Of a DNA stretch of 64,000 bases, positions 17,807 to 26,225 are shown piece after piece (within the stretch, counting starts at the first letter, position 1; every line of letters starts with the position of its first letter). The translations under genes were made by a program, and so were the position numbers. This DNA is from Paenibacillus macquariensis (lineage in GTDB: Bacteria > Bacillota > Bacilli > Paenibacillales > Paenibacillaceae). The notes below the pieces were generated by a model. The model did not search any database, was not told where the DNA came from, and worked only from the letters and a program-made list of their open reading frames with translations. The stretch lies in contig NZ_FTNK01000008.1 of assembly GCF_900156375.1 (NCBI RefSeq), forward strand, positions 233,472-297,471, read 5' to 3'.

Positions 17807-17852
17807 AGCATGTAGTTCCAGTATTGTGAGATATTGGACTGCATGCTTTTTT
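17807..17852 (+). terminator. Terminator of the nucleotidase gene
   Basis: AGCATGTAGTTCCA pairs, with G-U pairs and a bulge, to TTGGACTGCATGCT and is followed by a run of T. Confidence 0.75.
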
Positions 17853-17876
17853 GTGTGTTCATGAAAGGGGAAAATA

Positions 17877-17929
17877 TTCGACTGATTAACGTTCGACGAG
17901 TTCCATTTTGTATTGACAAATTTCGACGA
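17877..17929 (+). promoter_or_regulatory. Three TTCGAC direct repeats around the nucleoside importer promoter
   Basis: TTCGAC recurs at 17877, 17892 and 17922, spaced 15 and 30 bp, bracketing the -35 box. It is a possible binding array for a regulator of the importer operon. Confidence 0.35.
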
Positions 17930-17941
17930 TTCTTATACGAT
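17913..17941 (+). promoter_or_regulatory. Promoter of the nucleoside importer operon
   Basis: A perfect TTGACA (17913-17918), a 17-bp spacer and TACGAT (17936-17941), about 32 bp before the ATG. Confidence 0.75.
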
Positions 17942-17973
17942 GAATTCAAACGGCTAAAAGGGGACTATTTCAT

Positions 17974-19008
17974 ATGAAAAGAAGTTTATCGTTCGTATTA
18001 TTAATGGTTTTGATCACAGTTATGCTAGCTGCATGTGGAAATAATAGTGCAAAAGACGAACAATCAGGTGGAAAGTCAGAAAATGAAGCAAAAGCGAAAA
18101 AAATTGCATTGGTTTTACCTGAAAAAATAGGAGTCAACCCATTTTTTGTACAAATGGACGAAGGTTTTAAAAAGGCTGGTACAGAATTCGGTGCCGACAT
18201 TAAAACAATCGAATCAACTGATCCAGCAGCATTTGAACAGAATCTACGTGCAGCTGTCGCTGAGAACTATGATTTGATCATTACAGCAACGTTTCAAGCG
18301 GAAGACGCTTTGAAGAAGGTTGCAGCAGAGAATCCAAATAAAGCTTTCGCAATTGTAGATACAACGGTAGATCTACCGAATATTCGTAGCATAGGTTTCC
18401 GTGAGTATGAAGCATCTTATCTACTAGGAGCAACAGCAGGATTGTCAACGAAAACAAATAAGGTAGGAATGGTAGCAGCAGTAGACATTCCTTTGATTAA
18501 GAAATATACAGAAGGATTTAGTGAAGGATTGAAATCAACAAATCCAACAGCAGAATTCTTTGTGAACTATGTAGGTGGATTTAACGATCCAGCTAAAGCG
18601 AAGGAATTGGCGTTGGTTCAGTTAGGTAAAGGGGCTGACTTCATTGCTGGAGCAGCAGCGACAGGAGACCTAGGCGTATTTGAAGCAGCGAAGGAAAAAG
18701 GCTTCTTTACTTCAGGAGTAGATGTGGACCGTACAGTTATTGATCCAGAACATATCGTATTGTCGATACTTAAATCAACAGATATCGTGACTTACGAGAC
18801 GGTAAAAGAATTTGTTAATGGTACTTTCAAATACGGTGCTGTTGACTATGGCTTGAAAGAAGATGGCGTTGGGTTGACTTTTGTTACTCGCGAGAGTAAA
18901 TCTACGCTTAACCCGTTTATTGGTCAAGAGAACATTGATAAAGTGAAGAAGATTAAAGATGATATTATTGCAGGTACAATTACAATTAAAGATCCAATGC
19001 AACCATAG
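17974..19008 (+). CDS. nupN: Nucleoside-binding lipoprotein (BMP/Med family)
   Basis: A 344-residue lipoprotein. The signal peptide ends in the lipobox LAAC with Cys21. The mature part is a PnrA/BmpA-type fold (VLPEKIGVNPFFVQMDEGF, AFAIVDTTVDLPNIRSIGF, GFNDPAKAKELALVQLGKGAD). It binds nucleosides for the ABC importer encoded downstream. The start follows AAAAGGGG. Within the coding sequence adenine-rich codons dominate compared with the transporter genes that follow. The symbol follows the B. subtilis nupNOPQ arrangement. Confidence 0.88.
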   Translation: MKRSLSFVLLMVLITVMLAACGNNSAKDEQSGGKSENEAKAKKIALVLPEKIGVNPFFVQMDEGFKKAGTEFGADIKTIESTDPAAFEQNLRAAVAENYDLIITATFQAEDALKKVAAENPNKAFAIVDTTVDLPNIRSIGFREYEASYLLGATAGLSTKTNKVGMVAAVDIPLIKKYTEGFSEGLKSTNPTAEFFVNYVGGFNDPAKAKELALVQLGKGADFIAGAAATGDLGVFEAAKEKGFFTSGVDVDRTVIDPEHIVLSILKSTDIVTYETVKEFVNGTFKYGAVDYGLKEDGVGLTFVTRESKSTLNPFIGQENIDKVKKIKDDIIAGTITIKDPMQP

Positions 19009-19038
19009 TTTAGAATCAGTAATGTAGGATAATTCATT

Positions 19039-19065
19039 ACCGGCTGCCAATAAGGGGCCGGTTTT
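19039..19065 (+). terminator. Intercistronic hairpin after the binding-protein gene
   Basis: ACCGGC/GCCGGT with an 12-nt loop and a short TTTT. It probably stops only part of transcription or protects the upstream message, so that more binding protein than transporter is made. Confidence 0.5.
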
Positions 19066-19111
19066 GGTTGTTACGGATAGAATCAATCGGGGATAGAAGG
19101 GGGAGCACGTT

Positions 19112-20617
19112 ATGCTGTTGCAGATGGAGAATATAACAAAGCATTATGGTAACGTTACCGCTAATCAGGCTGTGAACTTTGATCTAGGTGAAGGTGAAGT
19201 TCATGCACTTGTTGGTGAGAATGGCGCAGGGAAAACGACGCTAATGCGTATTCTGTATGGGATGGAGCAGCCATCATCAGGGTCGGTCAAGGTGAAGGGG
19301 AAAGTCGTATCTTTCGCTAATCCTGCGAGTGCCATGGCGAGCGGCATTGGAATGGTACATCAGCATTTCATGCTATTTCCTTCTTTCACAGTTGCAGAGA
19401 ATATCGTGATCGGACGAGAGCCAACAGCAGGTGGGGTATTTGACCGTAAACAAGCGGCAGCACTTGTGGAGAAGTTGGGACAGCAATATGGGATGCCTGT
19501 TGATCCATGGGCTGTTGTATCGGAATGTCCGATGGGTATGCAACAACGAGTTGAGATTCTGAAGGTGCTATATCAGGGTGCAGATATCATTATTTTGGAT
19601 GAACCAACAGGAGCTTTGACGCCACTGGAAGTCAAAGAACTGCTTGCAAATATTAAATCATTAGCTCTTCAGGGTAAGAGTTTCATTATAATCACGCATA
19701 AACTTCATGAGGTCATGGAAGTTGCGGATCGAATTACTGTGTTACGTGATGGTCGATTAACGGGAACACTTGCAGCGACGGATACAGATGCGGAGCAATT
19801 ATCTAGGCTGATGGTAGGAAGAGAGCTCGTCTCACTTGAGAAACAGCAAGTAGAGCTTGGTGAAGCTGTTCTCGAAGTGAAAGGACTTGGCATACGTGGA
19901 CCGAAGGGGAAGGGGAAAGCTCTTCTGAAGGATATCCATCTCCAGGTTAGAGGTGGTGAGGTTGTTGGTATTGCCGGAATATCTGGTAATGGTCAATCTG
20001 AACTCATACAGGCTATTTCTGGTCTTCGTCCAGTGGATGATGGAACCGTTCAACTCGCTGGCGTGGATATCAAAGGGATGGCTGTACGTGATATCCGTGA
20101 ACAAGGACTTGCTCATATTCCTGAAGACCGTTACCTCTGGGGAGCGGCTAAGGATGCGACGGTGCTCGATAATGGGCTGATGGGTCATCATCACACGCTT
20201 CAACGTAAAGGATTGGTCAAGGGTAAAGAAGCACGTGCTAAGGTAAGTGAATGGATCCGACAGTTCGGTATTAAAGCAGGTTCGCTTGATAATAAGATCC
20301 AGAACTTATCCGGTGGTAATCTACAGAAGCTGATCGCAGCGCGCGAATTTGCACACGATTCTCATTTCATTATTGCGGCTGAACCGACACGTGGGGTAGA
20401 TATTGGTGCTATGGAGACCATTCACACCGAGTTGATTCGTAAAAGAGATGCTGGGGTGGGCGTTCTACTCGTATCCTCCGAATTGACTGAAATTCTGCAG
20501 TTATCTGATCGAATTGTCGTTATGTATGAAGGTGAAATTGCAGGAGAATTATCTGCGAAGGATGCAACTGAAGAGAAAATCAGTCTGCTGATGTCAGGGG
20601 GGAATCGACAGGCATGA
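19112..20617 (+). CDS. nupO: Nucleoside ABC importer ATPase (two ATPase domains)
   Basis: A 501-residue duplicated ATPase. The first half has Walker A GENGAGKTT, a degenerate signature (CPMGMQQR) and Walker B IIILDEPTGAL. The second half has the degenerate Walker A GISGNGQSE, a good signature NLSGGNLQK and AAEPTRGVD. This asymmetric pattern is typical of the RbsA/NupO/YufO class, in which one composite site is active. It works with the two permeases that follow. Start ATG lies after GGGGGAG. Confidence 0.93.
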   Translation: MLLQMENITKHYGNVTANQAVNFDLGEGEVHALVGENGAGKTTLMRILYGMEQPSSGSVKVKGKVVSFANPASAMASGIGMVHQHFMLFPSFTVAENIVIGREPTAGGVFDRKQAAALVEKLGQQYGMPVDPWAVVSECPMGMQQRVEILKVLYQGADIIILDEPTGALTPLEVKELLANIKSLALQGKSFIIITHKLHEVMEVADRITVLRDGRLTGTLAATDTDAEQLSRLMVGRELVSLEKQQVELGEAVLEVKGLGIRGPKGKGKALLKDIHLQVRGGEVVGIAGISGNGQSELIQAISGLRPVDDGTVQLAGVDIKGMAVRDIREQGLAHIPEDRYLWGAAKDATVLDNGLMGHHHTLQRKGLVKGKEARAKVSEWIRQFGIKAGSLDNKIQNLSGGNLQKLIAAREFAHDSHFIIAAEPTRGVDIGAMETIHTELIRKRDAGVGVLLVSSELTEILQLSDRIVVMYEGEIAGELSAKDATEEKISLLMSGGNRQA

Positions 20618-21681
20618 GTATTATTAAACAAAACTTACGTGGATTGATCCAGCCTTTAATCGCTGTAGTGATCGGACTAATTGCTGGGGCTATCGCGATT
20701 CTAGTCGTGGGTGGATCTGTCACTGAGACGTATATGGAAATGTGGAAGGGCGCATTTGGTAGCTTCTACTTTCTTACCAATACGTTAGCTAGATCGACGC
20801 CAATTATCTTGGCTGGGCTAGGTGTAGCACTTGCCTTTCGTGCTGGATTCTTTAATATGGGAGCCGACGGACAGATGGTTCTCGGAGGATTATCTGCTGC
20901 GCTTACGGCCTTGTATTTCCCAGGGCCAGGTTGGGTAGTTCTACTAGCCTCGATCATCGCGGGTATTATTACGGGTGGACTGTGGTCCTTTTTCGCAGGT
21001 TGGTTGGATGCGAAGTTTGGAATGAACCTACTCATTACAACGTTATTGTTGAACTATATTGCAACACTGTTTGCAGGGTATATGGTCGCTTACCCATTTA
21101 TGGATAAGACAGGCTCTGCGGCTATGGCACAGTCTGAGATGATTGAGCAGAGTGTGTGGTTACCGAAGTTATTTCAAGGCATGGGGCTTCATGCGGGCTT
21201 TATTATTGCCATTGTGGCCGCTGTGTTATTACACTTCTTCATGAAGAAGACAACTATGGGTTATGAAATTAGAATGTTAGGCAGTAATCCGCTCTTCGCT
21301 TCTTATGGTGGCGTACGCCGGGGAAGAATGATGATGATTGCAATGCTTGTTAGTGGTGGATTTGCGGGTCTTGCTGGAGCGGGAGAAGTGCTCGGTACCC
21401 AGTACCGCTTCCTAGATGGTTCATTGACTTCAGCCAACTATGCATGGAGTGGGATTATGGCAACGTTGCTTGCAAATTCACATCCCCTCGGAACGGCATT
21501 AGCTGCGATTCTGCTCTCAGCACTACAGACTGGAGCCATGGGTGTTGAGCGTAATACCGATGTGCCATTGGAAGTGGCAAGTGTTATCCAAGCTGTACTC
21601 ACGTTGTTCGTATCTGCAAGAATAGGGTATACATTCTGGAAACGTAGAAAGGGGAAACAAAAGAATGGAACAACTACTTGA
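20614..21681 (+). CDS. nupP: Nucleoside ABC importer permease 1
   Basis: A 355-residue BPD_transp_2-type permease with about nine or ten helices. The conserved coupling region reads GSNPLFASYGGVRRGRMMMIAMLVSGGFAGLAGAGEVLG (in part). It overlaps the ATPase gene by 4 bp (ATGA) and the next permease gene by 17 bp, so translation is coupled. Confidence 0.9.
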   Translation: MSIIKQNLRGLIQPLIAVVIGLIAGAIAILVVGGSVTETYMEMWKGAFGSFYFLTNTLARSTPIILAGLGVALAFRAGFFNMGADGQMVLGGLSAALTALYFPGPGWVVLLASIIAGIITGGLWSFFAGWLDAKFGMNLLITTLLLNYIATLFAGYMVAYPFMDKTGSAAMAQSEMIEQSVWLPKLFQGMGLHAGFIIAIVAAVLLHFFMKKTTMGYEIRMLGSNPLFASYGGVRRGRMMMIAMLVSGGFAGLAGAGEVLGTQYRFLDGSLTSANYAWSGIMATLLANSHPLGTALAAILLSALQTGAMGVERNTDVPLEVASVIQAVLTLFVSARIGYTFWKRRKGKQKNGTTT

Positions 21682-22588
21682 TGCCGCTCTATTCAGTTCC
21701 ACGCTACGCGTGGTCACACCCATTCTATTAGCTGCACTAGGCGGGGCACTTTGTTCTAGAGTAGGCCTGTTCAACGTAGCACTTGAAGGATTCGTCCTTG
21801 TAGGAGCATTCTCGGGGATTGTAGGTAACTACCTTTTCGGTAATGTATGGTTAGCTGTATTGTTTGCAGTGCTGTGCGTGATGTTCTTCTCGCTTATCTT
21901 CGGATATTTGAGTATTAATCTAAGGGCGAATCCGATCGTTGTCGGGATATCATTGAACTTTCTAGCTACAGGGATGACGACCTTTCTATTACGAGCCATC
22001 TTTAATGTAAAAGGAGCCTACTACGATAGCACAATGGTCGGACTACCTAAATGGGATATCCCAGTCATTAAGGACATCCCTTGGATTGGGGAAGTGATCT
22101 CCGGACAAAGTCCGCTTGTATATCTAGCCTTTATACTCATGGGCGTTCTACAATTTTACTTGTTTAAGACGGTATCAGGGTTCCGACTTCGTTCGGTGGG
22201 TGAGAATCCGGTAGCAGCTCAAAGTATCGGTATTAAGGTGCGTAAGCATCAATATACTGCTGTACTGGCTTGTGGCGTACTATGTGGTTTGGCAGGAGCT
22301 CAGTTGTCTCTTGGACAAGTCACCATGTTCACAGAAGGAATGACGGCTGGACGCGGATTCATAGCGCTTGTTGCTACGATGCTTGGACAGGCTAACCCTC
22401 TTGGAGTCATGGCTTCCAGTCTATTGTTTGGATTTATGGACGCATTCGGTATTCGGTTACAAGGGCTTGCGATTCCGTCACATTTCACAAACATGTTACC
22501 TTATATCGTGACACTGATTGCCATGTTCTTCTTCAAAGATCGTAGCTATTTGCAAGATGCTAGCAAAGCGGGCGGAAGCTCTCGTTAA
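21665..22588 (+). CDS. nupQ: Nucleoside ABC importer permease 2
   Basis: A 307-residue partner permease of the same family. It starts inside the end of permease 1, behind AAAGGGG. Conserved stretches include SRVGLFNVALEGFVLVGAF, VGENPVAAQSIGIKVRKHQY and FMDAFGIRLQ. With permease 1 it forms the heterodimeric channel for nucleosides. Confidence 0.9.
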   Translation: MEQLLDAALFSSTLRVVTPILLAALGGALCSRVGLFNVALEGFVLVGAFSGIVGNYLFGNVWLAVLFAVLCVMFFSLIFGYLSINLRANPIVVGISLNFLATGMTTFLLRAIFNVKGAYYDSTMVGLPKWDIPVIKDIPWIGEVISGQSPLVYLAFILMGVLQFYLFKTVSGFRLRSVGENPVAAQSIGIKVRKHQYTAVLACGVLCGLAGAQLSLGQVTMFTEGMTAGRGFIALVATMLGQANPLGVMASSLLFGFMDAFGIRLQGLAIPSHFTNMLPYIVTLIAMFFFKDRSYLQDASKAGGSSR

Positions 22589-22616
22589 GATATAACAGCT
22601 TTAAGGAGGATACCTT

Positions 22617-23294
22617 ATGCATGGAAAGGCAGATCGTCTGAAAGGGGCCAAAGCGCCTAAGAATCAACAACCCATAGATAGTTCACTACAGCATCGACTG
22701 CCTCCCGGACAGTCCTTAACGGAGAAGTTTCCGATTCTGCACGAGGGAGAAGTACCTGTTTATGATCTAGCCACTTGGAATCTTCGTGTGTTCGGGGAAG
22801 TCGAGGAAGAACGAACCTTTACTTACGATGAACTGAAGAATATGAAGCAATCGCGTGTCGTGTCTGATATTCACTGTGTGACACGTTGGTCGAAGTTCGA
22901 TGCACCTTGGGATGGGGTTCTTTTTACGGATTTGTTGAAGGAGTTGAAGGTCAAGCCTGAAGCGAAGTCCGTCATGATTCATGCGGACCCTGATTATGAC
23001 ACGAATGTTCCCCTAGTGGATTTGATGAGAAATGATATTCTGCTAGCTTTTGACTTTGATAGTAAACCTTTGACGTTGAAACATGGTTGGCCACTACGCC
23101 TCGTTGTTCCACACTTATATTTCTGGAAGAGTGCGAAATGGATACGAGGGATTGAATTTATGAAGGAAGACCGCGAAGGTTTCTGGGAAAGAAACGGATT
23201 TCATAATACCGCAGATCCATTCTTAGAACAACGGTTCTCAGGAGAAGATATACCAATACCCGAAGATGAGTGGACACGAAAGGAGTTCGATTAA
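22617..23294 (+). CDS. Molybdopterin-dependent oxidoreductase (YuiH/sulfite-oxidase fold)
   Basis: A 225-residue cytoplasmic protein of the oxidoreductase molybdopterin-binding family. The conserved Cys that would bind molybdenum is in DIHCVTRWSKFD, and family stretches PLTLKHGWPLRLVVPHLYFWKSAKW and EFMKEDREGFWERNGFH are present. There is no signal peptide and no C-terminal dimerisation domain, as in YuiH of Bacillus. It follows AAGGAGGATACCTT and lies between the nucleoside permeases and a nucleoside phosphorylase on one strand with tight spacing. Its substrate is unknown; the position hints at purine or other heterocycle oxidation, but that is only inference. Confidence 0.85.
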   Translation: MHGKADRLKGAKAPKNQQPIDSSLQHRLPPGQSLTEKFPILHEGEVPVYDLATWNLRVFGEVEEERTFTYDELKNMKQSRVVSDIHCVTRWSKFDAPWDGVLFTDLLKELKVKPEAKSVMIHADPDYDTNVPLVDLMRNDILLAFDFDSKPLTLKHGWPLRLVVPHLYFWKSAKWIRGIEFMKEDREGFWERNGFHNTADPFLEQRFSGEDIPIPEDEWTRKEFD

Positions 23295-23295
23295 G

Positions 23296-24042
23296 ATGTT
23301 AATGTCAATACTGCAAGTGAATTCGGAGGACATTCCACCGTATGCGATTGTATGTGGTGATCCGAAGCGAGCTGAGATGATCGCAGGGAAATTAGAAGGA
23401 ACAAGAGAGCTTGCTTTCAGCCGTGAATATCGGACATTTACAGGCGAGTATGAAGGCGTGAAGATGGCCGTGGTTAGTCATGGTGTCGGTTCAGCTGGCG
23501 CTGCTGTATGTTTCGAGGAATTGATTCGCGCAGGCGTGAACACGTTGATTCGAGTAGGAACAGCGGGTTCTTACTCACAGGATATTCCAGCAGGTAGTCT
23601 TGTGGTCAGTATCGCTGCTGTTCGTACAGAGGGGCTAACACGACAATTGGTACCTGAAGGTTTCCCGGCTGTTGGGGATAGTCAGGTAGTTAATGCCCTA
23701 TTTGAAGCTGCAAGTGCCACTTCTGGTGTCGTTGCCAAAGGAATCACGGTAGCGGTAGATGCTTTCTTCAATGGTGTAGTTGAAATTCCTCATAAGCAAT
23801 ACAAGCAGGCTGGAGCGATTGCAGTTGAGATGGAAATCGCAGCATTGTACATCGTGAGTACACTTCGTGGTGCTCGTGCAGGTGCAATTCTAGCGATTGA
23901 TGGATTTGCTGATGCGGAACTTTCAGAAGTATATGATCCACATACGGATGCGGTTGGCTTAGCCGTAGAGCGTGAGATTCAAGCTGCTCTTCGTGCGATC
24001 GTGCGTCTTGCTCGTGAAGATGGACAAGTTACAACAGCGTAG
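23296..24042 (+). CDS. Nucleoside phosphorylase (uridine/purine phosphorylase family)
   Basis: A 248-residue NP-I family enzyme that splits nucleosides with phosphate into base and ribose-1-phosphate. Motifs: VCGDPKRAEMIA (phosphate loop), SHGVGSAGAAVCFEEL, LIRVGTAGSYSQDI, and the ribose/base-binding AVEMEIAALYIVSTLRGA. The overall pattern is nearer uridine phosphorylase than DeoD. The ATG at 23296, two bases after the upstream stop with AAAGGAG 10 nt upstream, is preferred over an in-frame start at 23266. As the last gene of the importer operon it would process incoming nucleosides. Confidence 0.88.
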   Translation: MLMSILQVNSEDIPPYAIVCGDPKRAEMIAGKLEGTRELAFSREYRTFTGEYEGVKMAVVSHGVGSAGAAVCFEELIRAGVNTLIRVGTAGSYSQDIPAGSLVVSIAAVRTEGLTRQLVPEGFPAVGDSQVVNALFEAASATSGVVAKGITVAVDAFFNGVVEIPHKQYKQAGAIAVEMEIAALYIVSTLRGARAGAILAIDGFADAELSEVYDPHTDAVGLAVEREIQAALRAIVRLAREDGQVTTA

Positions 24043-24084
24043 GACAGGTTCATGCTCCGCTTGAAATCATAGTGTTTTCATACC

Positions 24085-24122
24085 AAAAGGCGTCTCTCAT
24101 ACAAATGAGGGATGCCTTTTTA
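24085..24122 (+). terminator. Terminator of the nucleoside operon
   Basis: A 16-bp stem with two G-U pairs (AAAAGGCGTCTCTCAT with ATGAGGGATGCCTTTT), loop ACAA, then T residues. Confidence 0.85.
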
Positions 24123-24169
24123 GAATGAAAATAGAAGAATACTAAATGCTCCTCAAAAGTGATTATATT

Positions 24170-24258
24170 TTATCGAGATAATAATTTATTATAAAAGAAC
24201 ACTTGTAACCGCTTTCTAATGATGATAATATGTTATCAAGATAATAAATTATCATAAA
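24170..24258 (+). repeat. Two 26-bp direct repeats, 63 bp apart, before the YheO-type regulator
   Basis: Copies at 24170-24195 and 24233-24258 agree at 23 of 26 positions. Each begins with the near-palindrome TTATC(G/A)AGATAA. The 63-bp start-to-start distance equals six helical turns, so bound proteins would lie on the same face. They are probable operators controlling the regulator and the genes after it. Confidence 0.6.
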
Positions 24259-24309
24259 TATTACGAAGTAAACACTTTATTCATAGTTTAGAGAATCTGG
24301 AGGTGTCAC

Positions 24310-24993
24310 ATGGAATCTAACAATTTACATCTTCTGGAGAAGCATTTTCCAATGGCTTCTTTCATAGCATCGATAGTCGGACCCAAATGCGAGGTTGTTG
24401 TGCATGATATTAGTAATCCAGAACGTTCGATAGTTCATATTGAAAACGGTCACATTAGTGGAAGAAAAGTGGGGGACGGCTCGACGGACCTTGTATTGAA
24501 ACTCCTTAAAGGAGGCGCATATCACGAGCAACAGTTTATTACGAACTATAAAGGTAAGGGTTCACTCGGTCAGACATTTCGCTCATCGACTTATTTTATT
24601 AAGGATGAAAGCGGTGTATTGGTCGGAATGATGTGTTTGAACATCGACGTAACCCATTTGGATATCGCAGCTCAATGGATTCAGGATTTGCTAGTAGGTG
24701 GAGGACCATTCCCTTCCAACTCGAAAGTACCGGCTGTTATTACTGATGAAAAGCCTGTATCTGAATACTTGCAAGGGAATATGGATGATTTATTAGTACA
24801 CATGATAGAAACGGTGATGTCCAGAACAACAGTATCGCCTGATCGATTATCTGCCCAAGAGAAGATGGAATTGATTAAAGAATTCAACGACGAAGGTGTT
24901 TTCCTGTTAAAGGGCGGTGTGGGACAAGTTGCGAAGGCGTGTAATATGTCCGAACCAACGGTTTATCGTTACTTGCAAAAAGTTAAAGATTGA
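24310..24993 (+). CDS. YheO-type PAS/helix-turn-helix transcriptional regulator
   Basis: A 227-residue regulator. The N-terminal half is a YheO-like PAS domain (FIASIVGPKCEVVVHDISN, TNYKGKGSLGQTFRSSTYFI broken by intermediates, GMMCLNIDVT). The C-terminus is a HTH_22-type DNA-binding region (SAQEKMELIKEFNDEGVFLL, VGQVAKACNMSEPTVYRYLQKV). Such proteins often control amino-acid catabolic genes and sense a small metabolite. Start ATG follows GGAGGTG. The paired direct repeats upstream are likely its binding sites, and the next three genes its targets. Confidence 0.88.
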   Translation: MESNNLHLLEKHFPMASFIASIVGPKCEVVVHDISNPERSIVHIENGHISGRKVGDGSTDLVLKLLKGGAYHEQQFITNYKGKGSLGQTFRSSTYFIKDESGVLVGMMCLNIDVTHLDIAAQWIQDLLVGGGPFPSNSKVPAVITDEKPVSEYLQGNMDDLLVHMIETVMSRTTVSPDRLSAQEKMELIKEFNDEGVFLLKGGVGQVAKACNMSEPTVYRYLQKVKD

Positions 24994-25008
24994 GTAGGAG
25001 GAGAAGTC

Positions 25009-26181
25009 ATGAGCACTAATTTTGATGAGGTCATCAACCGATTCTGGACAAATTGTGTCAAATGGGATGGATTAGTCGCAGAGTATGGCCAGGAGGTTAT
25101 CCCGTTGTCCGTAGCAGATATGGACTTACGTGCTCCACAAGCCATTGTTGATGAGGCAGTTCGAATGGCGCAACACGGCATATTCGGCTACACGGAATTA
25201 TATCCCCCTTATTTTGAGGCCGTACAGGGATGGATGAAGCGAGCCTATACTTGGGATATTCCTCAGGAGTGGATCGTGTTTAGCCCGCGAATTGTGCAAG
25301 CCTTTTCAATTATTTTGCAAAAGTTTACGGATATCGGTGATCGAGTGCTCATGCACACGCCGGCCTATCAACCAATAGCCAAGGCAATCACAGAAAATGA
25401 CCGTGAATATGTTGAGAGTCCATTGATCTATCGGAATGGTCGTTATGAAATGGATTTCGATGATATGGAGCGCCATATGAAAAAGGGTATTAAGTTGCTT
25501 CTGCTATGTTCGCCGCATAACCCAACCGGACGAGTGTGGAATAGCCTGGAATTAGCCCGACTAGCAGACTTGTGTACGCTCTACGATGTTCTAATTGTAT
25601 CGGATGACATTCATGCTGATTTTATTCGGTCCGGTCATGAACATACTGTGATTGCGAAATTATCCGAGCGAATCGCGCAGCGAAGCATTATTTGTACTTC
25701 TCCAAGTAAGACATTTAATCTAGCAAGCTTGGAAATTGCCAACATTATCATTCCTAATGAGAATCTACGGGCGAAATTCAAGAAAGGTCTGATTGAAGCA
25801 GGCATCCACAACCCGACTTTCTTCGCAGTGCCGATATGTGAAACGGCCTATACAGCTTGTGACGGATGGTTGGAAGAAGTGAAATCATATATTGAAGGCA
25901 ATATTCACTTCGTGAAGCAATTCTTTGCCAAGCATTTTCCAGAGCTACATGTTGTGGAACCGGAAGGAACCTATCTGCTATGGATTGATTGTACTTCCTT
26001 CGATAAGAAAGATGAGAAATTGAAACGGTGGATACTCGATGAATCTAAAGTTAGTGTTAGTTTCGGTACATCTTTTGGTACTCAAGGTGAAGGTTTTATT
26101 CGTTTGAATGTAGCAACGTCACGGGTGACTCTTGAAGAAGCTCTACAACGTATGGCAGTAACCTATCAAAGTATGCAATAA
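25009..26181 (+). CDS. PatB/MalY-like PLP-dependent aminotransferase or C-S lyase
   Basis: A 390-residue fold-type-I PLP enzyme. The PLP lysine is in TSPSKTFN, with HNPTGRVW and VSDDIHADFI as cofactor-binding segments. The family normally cleaves cystathionine or cysteine-type substrates to an aminoacrylate-type enamine. Several usually conserved stretches differ here: FSPRIVQAFS where PatB members usually have a PGVVPAIS-like sequence, NLASLE in place of an NIAGLQ-like one, and SDD in place of SDE before IHAD. The substrate may therefore differ from cystathionine. The gene follows the YheO-type regulator by 15 bp and precedes an antiporter and a RidA-like protein. Confidence 0.87.
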   Translation: MSTNFDEVINRFWTNCVKWDGLVAEYGQEVIPLSVADMDLRAPQAIVDEAVRMAQHGIFGYTELYPPYFEAVQGWMKRAYTWDIPQEWIVFSPRIVQAFSIILQKFTDIGDRVLMHTPAYQPIAKAITENDREYVESPLIYRNGRYEMDFDDMERHMKKGIKLLLLCSPHNPTGRVWNSLELARLADLCTLYDVLIVSDDIHADFIRSGHEHTVIAKLSERIAQRSIICTSPSKTFNLASLEIANIIIPNENLRAKFKKGLIEAGIHNPTFFAVPICETAYTACDGWLEEVKSYIEGNIHFVKQFFAKHFPELHVVEPEGTYLLWIDCTSFDKKDEKLKRWILDESKVSVSFGTSFGTQGEGFIRLNVATSRVTLEEALQRMAVTYQSMQ

Positions 26182-26225
26182 AGAACAGCAATGCATTCAT
26201 ACGATACTATTCCGAGGTGAACATC

